A stretch of 64,000 bases of DNA from Metarhizobium sp964253915. Its GTDB lineage: Bacteria; Pseudomonadota; Alphaproteobacteria; Rhizobiales; Rhizobiaceae. A program made the position numbers and the translations under genes. The stretch spans positions 255,363 through 319,362 of the forward strand of contig NZ_CAXUSG020000007.1 in the NCBI RefSeq assembly GCF_964253915.1, written 5' to 3'. Below are positions 53,252 to 61,685 of the stretch, piece after piece; position 1 is the first letter of the stretch; each line of letters starts with the position of its first letter. Below the pieces are notes generated by a model. It made no database searches. It was not told the DNA's origin and was given only the letters and a program-made list of their open reading frames with translations.

Positions 53252-53958
53252 GCCGCGCGGCGTTCTTTCTCGATCGCCGCATACGCGGCATTCAGCGTCG
53301 CCATGCGATCATTGGCGATGGTGTGGAATTCCTCCGGCACGCCGCGGGCAATCAGCCGGTCGGGGTGGTGCTCGGAGACGAGGCCTCGGTAGTGCTTGCG
53401 GATCGTCGCAAAATCGTCCGACCGGTTGACGCCGAGAACGATATAGGGATCACGCCCTTCGACGAAGACGTGGCGGGCGGTGATGCGCTCGAAATGCGCC
53501 TCGCTGATGCCGAAAATCTCCGCCACCCGGGCGATGAAGGCCATTTCCTTCTCATGCAGGGCGCCGTCCGCCTTGCCGATGTGGAAAAGTCCGTCGATGA
53601 CGTCTTCGAGCACCGGGCAGTTGGCGGCACAGGTGCTGCACAGGCCGGCCAGTTTTTCGGCATAGGCCTCGTAACCGGCGACGTCCTGGCGGGCGAGATT
53701 ATAAAGGCGTGCGACGTTGCGCGCCTCGCTGTCGGGAAAATCGAAGATATGACGGAAAGCCGCCACTTCGGCTTCGGTCACCACGCCGTCGGCCTTCGCC
53801 ATCTTCGCCGAAAGCGCGATGACCGCCACGGAGAATGCGACTTTGCGCCGAGTCTCCGGATCACCTTCGAACACCGTTCGAATGGCTTCCACCACCGCTG
53901 ACAAGGCATTGCTGGCAGCGTCAGCGACTGCGCTCAGCAACTTCTCCCAGAAAGACAT
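53248..53958 (-). CDS. TerB-DnaJ domain protein (DjlA-like)
   Basis: A 236-residue protein with a TerB-like helical domain (about 35-165: AVIALSAKMAKADGVVTEAEV ... ADGALHEKEMAFI) and a C-terminal J domain (172-236) with the HPD motif at 198-200. J domains recruit DnaK-type chaperones. It resembles the soluble part of DjlA; the N-terminal helix (residues 1-30) is amphipathic and could touch the membrane. It is operonic with the amidase (4-base overlap), suggesting a link to wall recycling that I cannot define. Confidence 0.88.
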   Translation of the reverse strand: MSFWEKLLSAVADAASNALSAVVEAIRTVFEGDPETRRKVAFSVAVIALSAKMAKADGVVTEAEVAAFRHIFDFPDSEARNVARLYNLARQDVAGYEAYAEKLAGLCSTCAANCPVLEDVIDGLFHIGKADGALHEKEMAFIARVAEIFGISEAHFERITARHVFVEGRDPYIVLGVNRSDDFATIRKHYRGLVSEHHPDRLIARGVPEEFHTIANDRMATLNAAYAAIEKERRAA

Positions 53959-54201
53959 TATCGATCCATAGGCAAAAAAAATGCGTCGTTCTGCAAGCTG
54001 ATCAAATAATCCTGTCAATTGCAAGATGGCCTTAGGATCGGTCCGGATTAAACATCGTTCACATTTGTTTCATCGCATCGCCACGCCCTGTGACACGATG
54101 ACAGGCAGCGCAGACACGCTTTCGCCTGAGGAAACCTCAAAACTTCACTTTACACCTGCCCCCGGCTGTCGCATCCATGGCCCGAATGAACCATGAGCGG
54201 C

Positions 54202-54225
54202 GGTGCCGATGGCACCAAAGGAGGA
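54202..54225 (+). promoter_or_regulatory. Small hairpin directly before the pfp ribosome site
   Basis: GGTGCC-GAT-GGCACC (54202-54216) is followed at once by AAAGGAGGA (54217-54225) and the ATG at 54229. The strong ribosome site decides the start. A stem this close could tune translation initiation. Confidence 0.5.
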
Positions 54226-54228
54226 ACG

Positions 54229-55440
54229 ATGGCGAAACAGAAAGTTGCAATGCTGACGGCCGGCGGCCTGGCCCCCTGTCTCTCGTCGGCGGTCGGCGGG
54301 TTGATCGAGCGCTACAGCGACGTCGCCCCGGAAATCGAACTGATCGCTTACCGTTCCGGTTATCAGGGCCTGCTGCTTTCGGACCACGTGTCGATCACGC
54401 AGCAGATGCGTGAAAAGGCCGGCCTGTTGCACCGTTATGGCGGTTCGCCGATCGGCAACAGCCGCGTCAAGCTCACCAACGCCGCCGACTGCGTCAAGCG
54501 TGGCCTGGTGAAGGAAGGTCAGAACCCTCTGGCGGTTGCGGCCGACCGGCTGGCCCAGGACGGCGTCACCATCCTGCACACCATCGGCGGCGACGATACC
54601 AACACCACCGCCGCCGATCTTGCCGCCTATCTCGGCGCCAACGGTTACAACCTCACCGTTGTCGGCCTGCCGAAGACGGTGGACAACGACGTCGTGCCGA
54701 TCCGCCAGTCGCTTGGTGCCTGGACGGCGGCGGAAGTCGGCGCGAACTTCTTCGACAATGTCAGCAACGAGCAGAGCGCCGCCCCCAAAACCCTCATCGT
54801 CCACGAGGTCATGGGCCGCCACAGCGGCTGGCTGACGGCGGCGACGGCGCGCGCCTATATACAGAAGAGCAGCCGCAACGAGTATGTCGAAGGCCTGATG
54901 ATGGACGAGAAGCTCAAGACCATCGACGGCCTCTACCTGCCGGAAATGGCCTTCGACCTCCAGGCCGAAGCCGCAAGGCTGCGCAAGGTCATGGAAACCA
55001 ACGGCTTCGTCAGCCTTTTCGTGTCGGAAGGTGCCTGCCTCGATGCGATCGTCGCCGAACGCGAGGCGGCCGGCGAGACAATCAAGCGTGATGCTTTCGG
55101 CCATGTGAAGATCGATACGATCAATGTCGGCAACTGGTTCTCCAAGCAGTTCGCCGCCCTGCTCGGCGCCGAGCGCTCGATGGTGCAGAAATCGGGCTAC
55201 TTCGCCCGCTCCGCGCCGGCCAACCAGGACGACCTGCGACTCATCCAGGGCATGGTCGATCTCGCGGTGGAAAGCGCCCTCAACAAGGTCTCCGGCGTCA
55301 CCGGCCACGACGAGGCACAGAAGGGCAAACTCAGGACCATCGAGTTCCCCCGCATCAAGGGCGGCAAGCATTTCGACCTGTCGACCAAATGGTTCGGCGA
55401 AGTGATGGAAACCATCGGCCAGAAATACAAGCCGGCCTGA
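54229..55440 (+). CDS. pfp: Pyrophosphate-dependent 6-phosphofructokinase
   Basis: Reversible phosphorylation of fructose-6-phosphate with pyrophosphate as phosphoryl donor. In 403 residues the sequence has GGDD (120-123), where Asp123 replaces the Gly of ATP-dependent enzymes, and PKTVDND (148-154), where Lys149 replaces Gly; both changes are the accepted markers of PPi specificity. MGRHSGWL and the C-terminal GGKHFDLS are family sequences. Rhizobia mostly use Entner-Doudoroff, so a gluconeogenic or pentose-phosphate role is likely. It is divergent from the TerB-DnaJ gene. Confidence 0.93.
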   Translation: MAKQKVAMLTAGGLAPCLSSAVGGLIERYSDVAPEIELIAYRSGYQGLLLSDHVSITQQMREKAGLLHRYGGSPIGNSRVKLTNAADCVKRGLVKEGQNPLAVAADRLAQDGVTILHTIGGDDTNTTAADLAAYLGANGYNLTVVGLPKTVDNDVVPIRQSLGAWTAAEVGANFFDNVSNEQSAAPKTLIVHEVMGRHSGWLTAATARAYIQKSSRNEYVEGLMMDEKLKTIDGLYLPEMAFDLQAEAARLRKVMETNGFVSLFVSEGACLDAIVAEREAAGETIKRDAFGHVKIDTINVGNWFSKQFAALLGAERSMVQKSGYFARSAPANQDDLRLIQGMVDLAVESALNKVSGVTGHDEAQKGKLRTIEFPRIKGGKHFDLSTKWFGEVMETIGQKYKPA

Positions 55441-55493
55441 TTGAACACTGGCGGCGCCCGGAAGTTTCTGGCAGGATATCTGCGGAGGAATCG

Positions 55494-56129
55494 ATGTCCA
55501 CGGAATATCTGGCGATTTACGCCGTTGGCGCCGCAATCGTCCTGGCCCTGCCGGGTCCAGGCAACTGTCTCATGATTTCCTACGGCCGCAGCAAGCGGCC
55601 GTTGCAGAGCGTGGCCGCGGCTGCGGGAATCATTCTGACCGGCACGGTGTTGACGACCGCCATCGCAACTTTCGTCGGCGTCGCAACCGGCCTTTCCGAG
55701 TTGCTTGGTGCCGTTCTGCGTGGCTGCGGCTTGGCTGTTCTGGTGTGGTCGGCACTGGCGCTCTGGCGCCTGCGCGGCATGACCGGCCTCGTCGCCGACA
55801 ATGACAATCTCGACGGCAAAAACGCTGCCTCGGCCTTCCTCAAGGGGGCCAGAACAATGATCCGCAATTATTGGCAGTTGACACTGTTTGGCGCCCTCGC
55901 CACCCAGGCTGCTGGGCCTGGCATCACGAATTTCCAGCAAGTCATTGCTTTTCCTGTTATATTTTTTGCATTGTCGGTTTTGGCCAACTTTGCTTATGCC
56001 ATTTTCGCCGGCCGTATCCACAAAAGGCTTCGTCGCCTGGAAACCCGGAAGATCAAGGGCAGAACCCGCGGCAAGCTGCGCGTCAACGCGGGAATCGTTA
56101 GCGTCGGCTATCGGCGCCTCGCTGCATAG
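55494..56129 (+). CDS. LysE/RhtB-family transporter
   Basis: A 211-residue membrane protein with five to six hydrophobic segments. The family motif is ALPGPGNCLMIS near residue 18, then the gap with GRSKRPLQSVAAAAGIILTG matching the RhtB G-x-x-x-x-R...G-x-x-x-G pattern. LysE/RhtB proteins export amino acids such as threonine or lysine. The C-terminal 40 residues are strongly basic, unlike most members. GGAGGAA lies 6 bases before the ATG at 55494. The specific substrate is unknown. Confidence 0.82.
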   Translation: MSTEYLAIYAVGAAIVLALPGPGNCLMISYGRSKRPLQSVAAAAGIILTGTVLTTAIATFVGVATGLSELLGAVLRGCGLAVLVWSALALWRLRGMTGLVADNDNLDGKNAASAFLKGARTMIRNYWQLTLFGALATQAAGPGITNFQQVIAFPVIFFALSVLANFAYAIFAGRIHKRLRRLETRKIKGRTRGKLRVNAGIVSVGYRRLAA

Positions 56130-56246
56130 CCAACTTGCCCCATGCTTGCGAGCCGTTCACGAATAGGTTAATGGGTGAAAAATGGTGTTAACAGTTTCCC
56201 CCTGTTTATGCGTTGCGGGGAGGCACGATTTCGCGAGAGTGATCAG

Positions 56247-57230
56247 ATGGTAGCGATCGGACATGTCACCCTGAAACGCAATCTGGCATTGGCGGCCGTA
56301 CTGACCGCAGGCCTTTCTGGATGCGCCAGCGTTGATGCGACTTCCGAAGCCGAATTGACTGCCGTGCAGACGGTTGTGCCCGTGGCCAAGCCCGGCACGG
56401 AAGTCGGCTACGCGACGACGGCCGAAGCGGGCGCGCAGACGACCGGTGCCGGAATGGTGACCACCACGGCAGCACTCGACACCTCCGGCGCAGCGGCAAA
56501 TACGCCCGCGACGATGGCTTACGCGACGCAGACGACTTCGACCGCCACAACAGCCTTGACGACCGCGACGAACGACACGGCAACCGCCACCAGCACCACC
56601 GTCGTCGCCACCACGGAAACGCCGACCGACACCACGGCGCAGCAATCTATGACGGCGTCCTATGCAGAGATGCCGCTGACCGATGAAGTCACCGCCATCC
56701 AGTCGGTTATTCCGATGAAGCGCCCCAGCAGCGAACTCGCCTATGCGGCGACGACGGCAACACCGACGCGGGCGGCCTTTACCTCGATGAATTCTATGCT
56801 GGACTTCGACACCCGCCCGGCCAGCGCCATCCAGCCCGCCAGCCTGACCTTCCAGCCGAGCGATGGCGCCGCGGACACCGGCAACAAGGGTCCGCTCAAG
56901 GAACTGATTTCGAAATATGCGAAGCTTTACGAGGTTCCCGAAGCCCTCGTGCATCGCGTCGTGAAGCGTGAGAGCACCTACAATCCGAAGGCTTTCGCCC
57001 ACGGCAATTACGGCCTGATGCAGATTCGCTACAATACGGCCAAGGCCATGGGTTACGAAGGCCCCGCTTCCGGCCTGTTCGACGCCGAAACCAACCTGAA
57101 ATATGCGGTCAAATATCTGCGCGGCGCATGGATCACCGCCGATACCGACCACGACGGTGCCGTTAAGCTTTACTCCACCGGTTATTATTACACCGCAAAG
57201 CGCAAGGGCCTGCTGCATCTGACGCAGTAA
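56247..57230 (+). CDS. SLT-domain lytic transglycosylase lipoprotein with Thr/Ala-rich linker
   Basis: A 327-residue lipoprotein (lipobox LSGC, Cys26) with a 170-residue linker rich in Thr and Ala (residues about 30-200) that should stretch across the periplasm, then an SLT domain (about 215-327) with catalytic Glu242 in VVKRESTYNP, GNYGLMQIRYNTAKAMGY and LKYAVKYLRGAW. The start at 56247 puts the lipobox at normal distance; 24 upstream codons are possible but would shift it. The linker composition is unlike neighbours. Confidence 0.9.
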   Translation: MVAIGHVTLKRNLALAAVLTAGLSGCASVDATSEAELTAVQTVVPVAKPGTEVGYATTAEAGAQTTGAGMVTTTAALDTSGAAANTPATMAYATQTTSTATTALTTATNDTATATSTTVVATTETPTDTTAQQSMTASYAEMPLTDEVTAIQSVIPMKRPSSELAYAATTATPTRAAFTSMNSMLDFDTRPASAIQPASLTFQPSDGAADTGNKGPLKELISKYAKLYEVPEALVHRVVKRESTYNPKAFAHGNYGLMQIRYNTAKAMGYEGPASGLFDAETNLKYAVKYLRGAWITADTDHDGAVKLYSTGYYYTAKRKGLLHLTQ

Positions 57231-57248
57231 TTCCCTCCCCATTCAACT

Positions 57249-58613
57249 TTATCCACGCAGGTCGAGTATAGCCCTCAGCATGTGTTGCGGGCGATAATTC
57301 AGCCGTCCGGGCGTCAGTCCGAGTCGAACAACGACCAGTTTCGCCGACGGGGCGATGGCGACGGTCTGACCGTCATGTCCTTGCAGCCAGAAGATGTCCT
57401 CGGGCAAACCCGTTTCTTCCCCACCTCTCTGTCGCGGGCCGGCATGCCAGGCCTGCATCTCCGTATACATCCCGTTTGAGACCCCGGTCGGACGGCCCAT
57501 TGCCGCGACAAAACCCTCGGGAAGCAGTCTTTCGCCGTTCCAGACGCCATCCTGCAGCAGGAACTGGCCGAAACGCGCCCAATCGCGTGCCGTGGCGTAG
57601 AGATAGGAACTCCCGACGAAGGTGTTGGCCGCATCGGTCTCGAAAACGGCGCTACGCATGCCGAGCGGCGCAAACAATGCCTGCCGGGGATAGTCGAGCG
57701 CTTCCTCCACCGATCCCGCCCGCGCCATCCACAGACGGGTCAGCAGCGTTGCCGTGCCCGAGGAATAGTTGAAGGCCGTTCCGGGTTTAGCCTCCAGCGG
57801 CCTGCTTGCAGCAAACGTTGCCATGTCCCGCTCCAGATACAGCATGCGGGTGACATCGGTGACGCTGCCGTAATCCTCGTTGAACTGCAGGCCATCCTCC
57901 ATGGCAAGCAGATGCCGGATGCTGATCGCAGCGCGCTCGTCCCCCTTCCACGCGTCGAAGAGGTTCGTCTCATCAAGGCCGAGCTTGTCTTCGGCCATGA
58001 CCCGGCCAAGGATGGCGGCATTGACCGTCTTGGTCATCGACCAGCCCAGCAGCGGCGTATCTTTGTCGAAACCGTCACCATAGGCCTCACCGACGATCCG
58101 TCCATCCTTGACCACGACGATGGCGCGCATGCCAGGCCCCGCCAGTCCGGCATCGGAAATCAATGCAGCGATACGCGGATCGCCGGCCTCGACCTGCTCG
58201 CCAGACGGCCAAGGCGCCTTCTCTGCCGGCACAGGTGCCGTTGGGGTCGCCACAGCGCCGACAAGCGCTGCACCATCGCCATCCGGCACCACGGTGCAGC
58301 CAAGCCCCGGGCGATAGACCGCCGTCGACGCCGCAAACAATCCCATGAAGCGCGAGGTTACCGTCGACGCTTCACGGTCGACACTGACCCGCAGCAGCTT
58401 GAGCAGAGGATGCCCCGGCGCCTGCACATCTTCGGCCAGGACCTGATCCGCATCGCGCCCGGCAAGAAAGACATTGGAGCAGACGATCTTGGCCGCATAA
58501 CCGTCGCCTACCTTCAAGAGCAGCGGCGGTGCCACGGCAAGCCAGACGCCACCGCCGGCAATCGCTACGACGGCCGCCGCCCCCAGCGTCTTGAAGATCT
58601 TGCCCAACGCCAT
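57249..58613 (-). CDS. Serine hydrolase of the class C beta-lactamase fold, membrane anchored
   Basis: A 454-residue protein with an N-terminal anchor or signal (residues 8-32) and a beta-lactamase-like domain (about 145-450). The catalytic motifs are SMTK (Ser192, Lys195) and YSS (Tyr283); the third motif region reads LQGHDGQTVAI with a His in place of the Lys of KTG, as in 6-aminohexanoate-dimer hydrolase and related esterases. It is thus likely an esterase or amide hydrolase, not a true beta-lactamase. It is convergent with the SLT lipoprotein gene, 18 bases apart. Confidence 0.9.
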   Translation of the reverse strand: MALGKIFKTLGAAAVVAIAGGGVWLAVAPPLLLKVGDGYAAKIVCSNVFLAGRDADQVLAEDVQAPGHPLLKLLRVSVDREASTVTSRFMGLFAASTAVYRPGLGCTVVPDGDGAALVGAVATPTAPVPAEKAPWPSGEQVEAGDPRIAALISDAGLAGPGMRAIVVVKDGRIVGEAYGDGFDKDTPLLGWSMTKTVNAAILGRVMAEDKLGLDETNLFDAWKGDERAAISIRHLLAMEDGLQFNEDYGSVTDVTRMLYLERDMATFAASRPLEAKPGTAFNYSSGTATLLTRLWMARAGSVEEALDYPRQALFAPLGMRSAVFETDAANTFVGSSYLYATARDWARFGQFLLQDGVWNGERLLPEGFVAAMGRPTGVSNGMYTEMQAWHAGPRQRGGEETGLPEDIFWLQGHDGQTVAIAPSAKLVVVRLGLTPGRLNYRPQHMLRAILDLRG

Positions 58614-58709
58614 GCGACCATCTCCCTCGGTTGCGTCCAGACAAGCAGGTAGGGTTCGTGGAGGGAAATCACAATGTCTTCAGGGCGCGCCCTGCCCTGT
58701 CCTCAGGCT

Positions 58710-58727
58710 GCGTCATGAAGCTGTAGC
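58710..58727 (+). promoter_or_regulatory. Weak PHO-box candidate upstream of btaA
   Basis: GCGTCAT-GAAG-CTGTAGC matches 9 of 14 positions of the rhizobial PHO box pattern CTGTCAT-N4-CTGTCAT, and another CTGTCCT lies just upstream at 58698-58704. The match is poor; it is listed because btaAB is PhoB-controlled in Sinorhizobium. Confidence 0.25.
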
Positions 58728-58772
58728 AGTAGCGGAGTAGATGCGTTCAACCCAAACGGAGGGCAGACTCAG

Positions 58773-60023
58773 ATGACCGAATTCGCACCCGACGCCGGCT
58801 TCCGCAAGAACCGGAAACTCAAGGACGCACTTCTGCAGCACAAGGCGCTGTCGAAGGCGGGTTTCTCCGAGCGCCTGTTCGGCCTGCTGTTTTCCGGTCT
58901 CGTCTACCCGCAGATCTGGGAGGATCCAGACGTCGACATGGCGGCCATGGAACTGGCACCGCAGCATCGCATCGTCACCATCGGCTCCGGCGGCTGCAAC
59001 ATGCTCGCCTATCTCTCCAAGGACCCGGCCCGCATCGACGTGGTCGATCTCAACCCGCATCACGTGGCGCTGAACCGCCTGAAACTCGCCGCCTTCCGCC
59101 ATCTTCCGGCCCATGGCGACGTGGTGCGCATGTTCGGCATGGAAGAGGTCGAAACCAACAGCCTCTCCTACGATACCTTCCTGCTGCCCAACCTCGACGA
59201 AGCGACCCGTTGCTACTGGAACACCCGCACCAACATGTTCGGTCGCCGGCGCATCGAGGTCTTCAACCGCAACATCTACAAGACCGGCCTGCTCGGCCGC
59301 TTCATCGGCTTCGGCCACCTGATCGCCCGCCTGCACGGCGTCAAGCTGCAGGAGATCGCCGACACCCGCTCGCTGCGCGAACAGCGCCAGTTCTTCGAAG
59401 ACCGTATCGCGCCGTTGTTCGACAAGCCGCTGATCCGCTGGATGACCAGCCAGAAGAGCTCGCTGTTCGGCCTCGGCATTCCGCCGCAGCAGTTCGACGA
59501 ACTCGCCAGCCTCAGCGCCGGAAAGTCCATCGCCCCGGTCCTGTGCCAGCGTCTGGAAAAGCTAACCTGCCATTTCCCGCTGCGCGAAAACTACTTCGCC
59601 TGGCAGGCATACACCCGTCGCTATCCGACCGCGGAGGAAGGCATCCTGCCGACCTACCTGAAATCGGAAAACTATCAAGCGATCCGCCGCAATGCCGGCC
59701 GCGTCGAGGTGCATCACGCCAGCTTCACCGAGCTTTTGGCGCAGAAGCCGGCCAATTCCGTCGACCGCTTCGTGCTTTTGGATGCCCAGGACTGGATGAC
59801 CGACAAGCAGCTCAACGAGTTGTGGGCCGAGATCACCCGCACCGCGACGCAGGGCGCCCGCGTCATCTTCCGCACCGCGGCGGAAAAGAGCGTCATCGAG
59901 GGCCGGCTGTCGGAGACCATCCGCGACCAGTGGACCTATCTGGCAGCCCGTTCGCAGGACCTCAACACCCAGGATCGCTCGGCGATCTACGGCGGCTTCC
60001 ACATCTACGAAAAGGCCGCCTGA
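58773..60023 (+). CDS. btaA: BtaA: SAM:diacylglycerol 3-amino-3-carboxypropyltransferase (DUF3419)
   Basis: First enzyme of the betaine lipid DGTS: it moves the aminocarboxypropyl group of SAM to diacylglycerol. The 416-residue DUF3419 protein has LFSGLVYPQIWEDPDVDM, the SAM motif IVTIGSGGCNMLAYL (67-81), VVDLNPHHVALNRLKLAA, and LLDAQDWM near the end. DGTS replaces phospholipids when phosphate is scarce. The ATG lies 9 bases after GGAGGG. The stop overlaps btaB by 1 base (TGATG), so the pair is an operon, as in Sinorhizobium. Confidence 0.95.
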   Translation: MTEFAPDAGFRKNRKLKDALLQHKALSKAGFSERLFGLLFSGLVYPQIWEDPDVDMAAMELAPQHRIVTIGSGGCNMLAYLSKDPARIDVVDLNPHHVALNRLKLAAFRHLPAHGDVVRMFGMEEVETNSLSYDTFLLPNLDEATRCYWNTRTNMFGRRRIEVFNRNIYKTGLLGRFIGFGHLIARLHGVKLQEIADTRSLREQRQFFEDRIAPLFDKPLIRWMTSQKSSLFGLGIPPQQFDELASLSAGKSIAPVLCQRLEKLTCHFPLRENYFAWQAYTRRYPTAEEGILPTYLKSENYQAIRRNAGRVEVHHASFTELLAQKPANSVDRFVLLDAQDWMTDKQLNELWAEITRTATQGARVIFRTAAEKSVIEGRLSETIRDQWTYLAARSQDLNTQDRSAIYGGFHIYEKAA

Positions 60024-60694
60024 TGGCCGTGGACGCAACCGCCGGCGACAACCACGCCGCCCGCATGGACCGGATGTACCGCTACCAGCGGCACATCTAC
60101 GACCTGACGCGGAAATATTACCTCTTCGGCCGCGATCGCACGATCGCCGGCCTGGAGGTTCCCGATGGCGGCTCGCTGCTCGAAATCGGTTGCGGCACCG
60201 GCCGCAACCTGTTGCTCGCCCACAAGCTTTACCCGCAGGCTCGCCTCTACGGCCTGGATATCTCCGCCGAGATGCTATCCTCCGCCCGCAAGGCGTTTTC
60301 GGGCAAGGCGACGATGCCGGAATTCCGAGTGGCGGATGCAACGACCTTCACGGCCCAGACCTTTGGCACCGAGGGTTTCGACCGCATCATGATCCCCTAT
60401 GCCCTCTCGATGATTCCCGCCTGGGAAGCCGCAATCGACGCGGCACTCGGCGCCCTCAAGCCCGGCGGAGCATTGCACATCGTCGATTTCGGCCAGCAAG
60501 AAAAGCTGCCCGGCTGGTTCCGCCGGCTTCTGCAGGCCTGGCTCAAGCGTTTTCACGTAACGCCGCGGGCCGATCTGGAAGAGGTACTGAAGCAGCGCTT
60601 GCCGGCTTACAACGCCACGATGCGTTTCGAACGCATCGGCGGCGGATATGCTTGGCGCGCCATAATTACGCCGAGTGCGACAATCTCCGCTTGA
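60023..60694 (+). CDS. btaB: BtaB: diacylglyceryl-homoserine N-methyltransferase
   Basis: Methylates diacylglyceryl homoserine three times with SAM to finish DGTS. The 223-residue class I methyltransferase has the leading YRYQRHIYDLTRKYYLFGRD segment typical of BtaB, motif I LLEIGCGTGRNLL (52-64), and LYGLDISAEMLSSARK. Translation is coupled to btaA through TGATG. The function rests on the fixed btaAB pairing as well as sequence. Confidence 0.94.
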   Translation: MAVDATAGDNHAARMDRMYRYQRHIYDLTRKYYLFGRDRTIAGLEVPDGGSLLEIGCGTGRNLLLAHKLYPQARLYGLDISAEMLSSARKAFSGKATMPEFRVADATTFTAQTFGTEGFDRIMIPYALSMIPAWEAAIDAALGALKPGGALHIVDFGQQEKLPGWFRRLLQAWLKRFHVTPRADLEEVLKQRLPAYNATMRFERIGGGYAWRAIITPSATISA

Positions 60695-60812
60695 AAATAA
60701 CGCAATTTTTACGTTGATATGGTGAAAAAGAGGTTCACACCTCTGAGGGGATCTCTATTCGCGGAAGCCATCAGTGGGTCATCGACACCATCCATCTTCG
60801 AATGGGACGCGT

Positions 60813-61595
60813 ATGCGGCGGCTTCTTGTTGCGTTTTTGCCAGTGGTTATGCTCCTTTCCGGCTGCACGTCCGGCAGCTACGACCTGATCGAGACAGCCG
60901 CCATCCCGCCGAAATTCGAGGACAAGGACCCGCAGGATTTCGGCGCCAAACACCCCAGCCGTCATCCGGTGCACGGCATCGACGTGTCGAAATGGCAGGG
61001 CGATATCGAGTGGGAAAAGGTCAAGGCCTCGGGCGTATCCTTCGCTTTCATCAAGGCCACCGAAGGCAAGGACCGGCTCGATACCCGTTTCCACGAATAC
61101 TGGCGGCGGGCCAACGCCGTTGGCATTCCGCATGCGCCCTATCATTTCTACTATTTCTGCTCGACGGCCGACGAACAGGCCGACTGGTTCATCCAGAACG
61201 TGCCGAAGGCGTCGATGGACATGCCGCCCGTGCTGGATGTCGAATGGAACGGTGAGTCGAAGACCTGCCTGACCCGCCCCGACCCGGATACGGTGCGCAG
61301 CGAGATCAAGCGCTTCATGGACCGGATCGAAGCCTATTACGGCAAGCGCCCGATCATCTACACGTCGGTGGATTTCCATCGCGACAATCTCGTCGGTTAT
61401 TTCGGCGACCATCACTTCTGGGTCCGCTCCGTCGCCGCACACCCGGAAAAGACCTATGCCGACCGGCGCTGGGCCTTCTGGCAATACACCTCGACGGCCG
61501 TCGTTCCGGGTATACCGGGCAATACCGACATCAACGTCTTCGTCGGCACGCAGAAGAGCTGGAAGAAGTGGCTTGCCTCCGTCAACAAGCAGTGA
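60813..61595 (+). CDS. GH25 lysozyme-like lipoprotein
   Basis: A 260-residue muramidase (glycoside hydrolase 25) exported as a lipoprotein: the lipobox is LLSGC, Cys18. The catalytic domain starts HGIDVSKWQG with Asp57 and carries Asp142 and Glu144 in VLDVEWNG, plus ATEGKDRLDTRF and WQYTST near the end. GH25 enzymes cut between MurNAc and GlcNAc. The ATG at 60813 was chosen because it opens the signal; 13 upstream codons lack one. The 118 bases before it have a small AGAGGT/ACCTCT hairpin. Confidence 0.92.
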   Translation: MRRLLVAFLPVVMLLSGCTSGSYDLIETAAIPPKFEDKDPQDFGAKHPSRHPVHGIDVSKWQGDIEWEKVKASGVSFAFIKATEGKDRLDTRFHEYWRRANAVGIPHAPYHFYYFCSTADEQADWFIQNVPKASMDMPPVLDVEWNGESKTCLTRPDPDTVRSEIKRFMDRIEAYYGKRPIIYTSVDFHRDNLVGYFGDHHFWVRSVAAHPEKTYADRRWAFWQYTSTAVVPGIPGNTDINVFVGTQKSWKKWLASVNKQ

Positions 61596-61685
61596 TTTTT
61601 GCTGCAAGTTCCGTCATCTTTCTTGCTTCCGTCACAATGTTCTGTGAAAGCCACCGAAGCTGAACAGAGAAAAAAGGATTGCCGT

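Noticed and set aside
58113..58613. True class C beta-lactamase
   Set aside because: The SxxK and YSS motifs are there, but the KTG box is not (HDGQ instead), so a beta-lactam resistance role is not supported.
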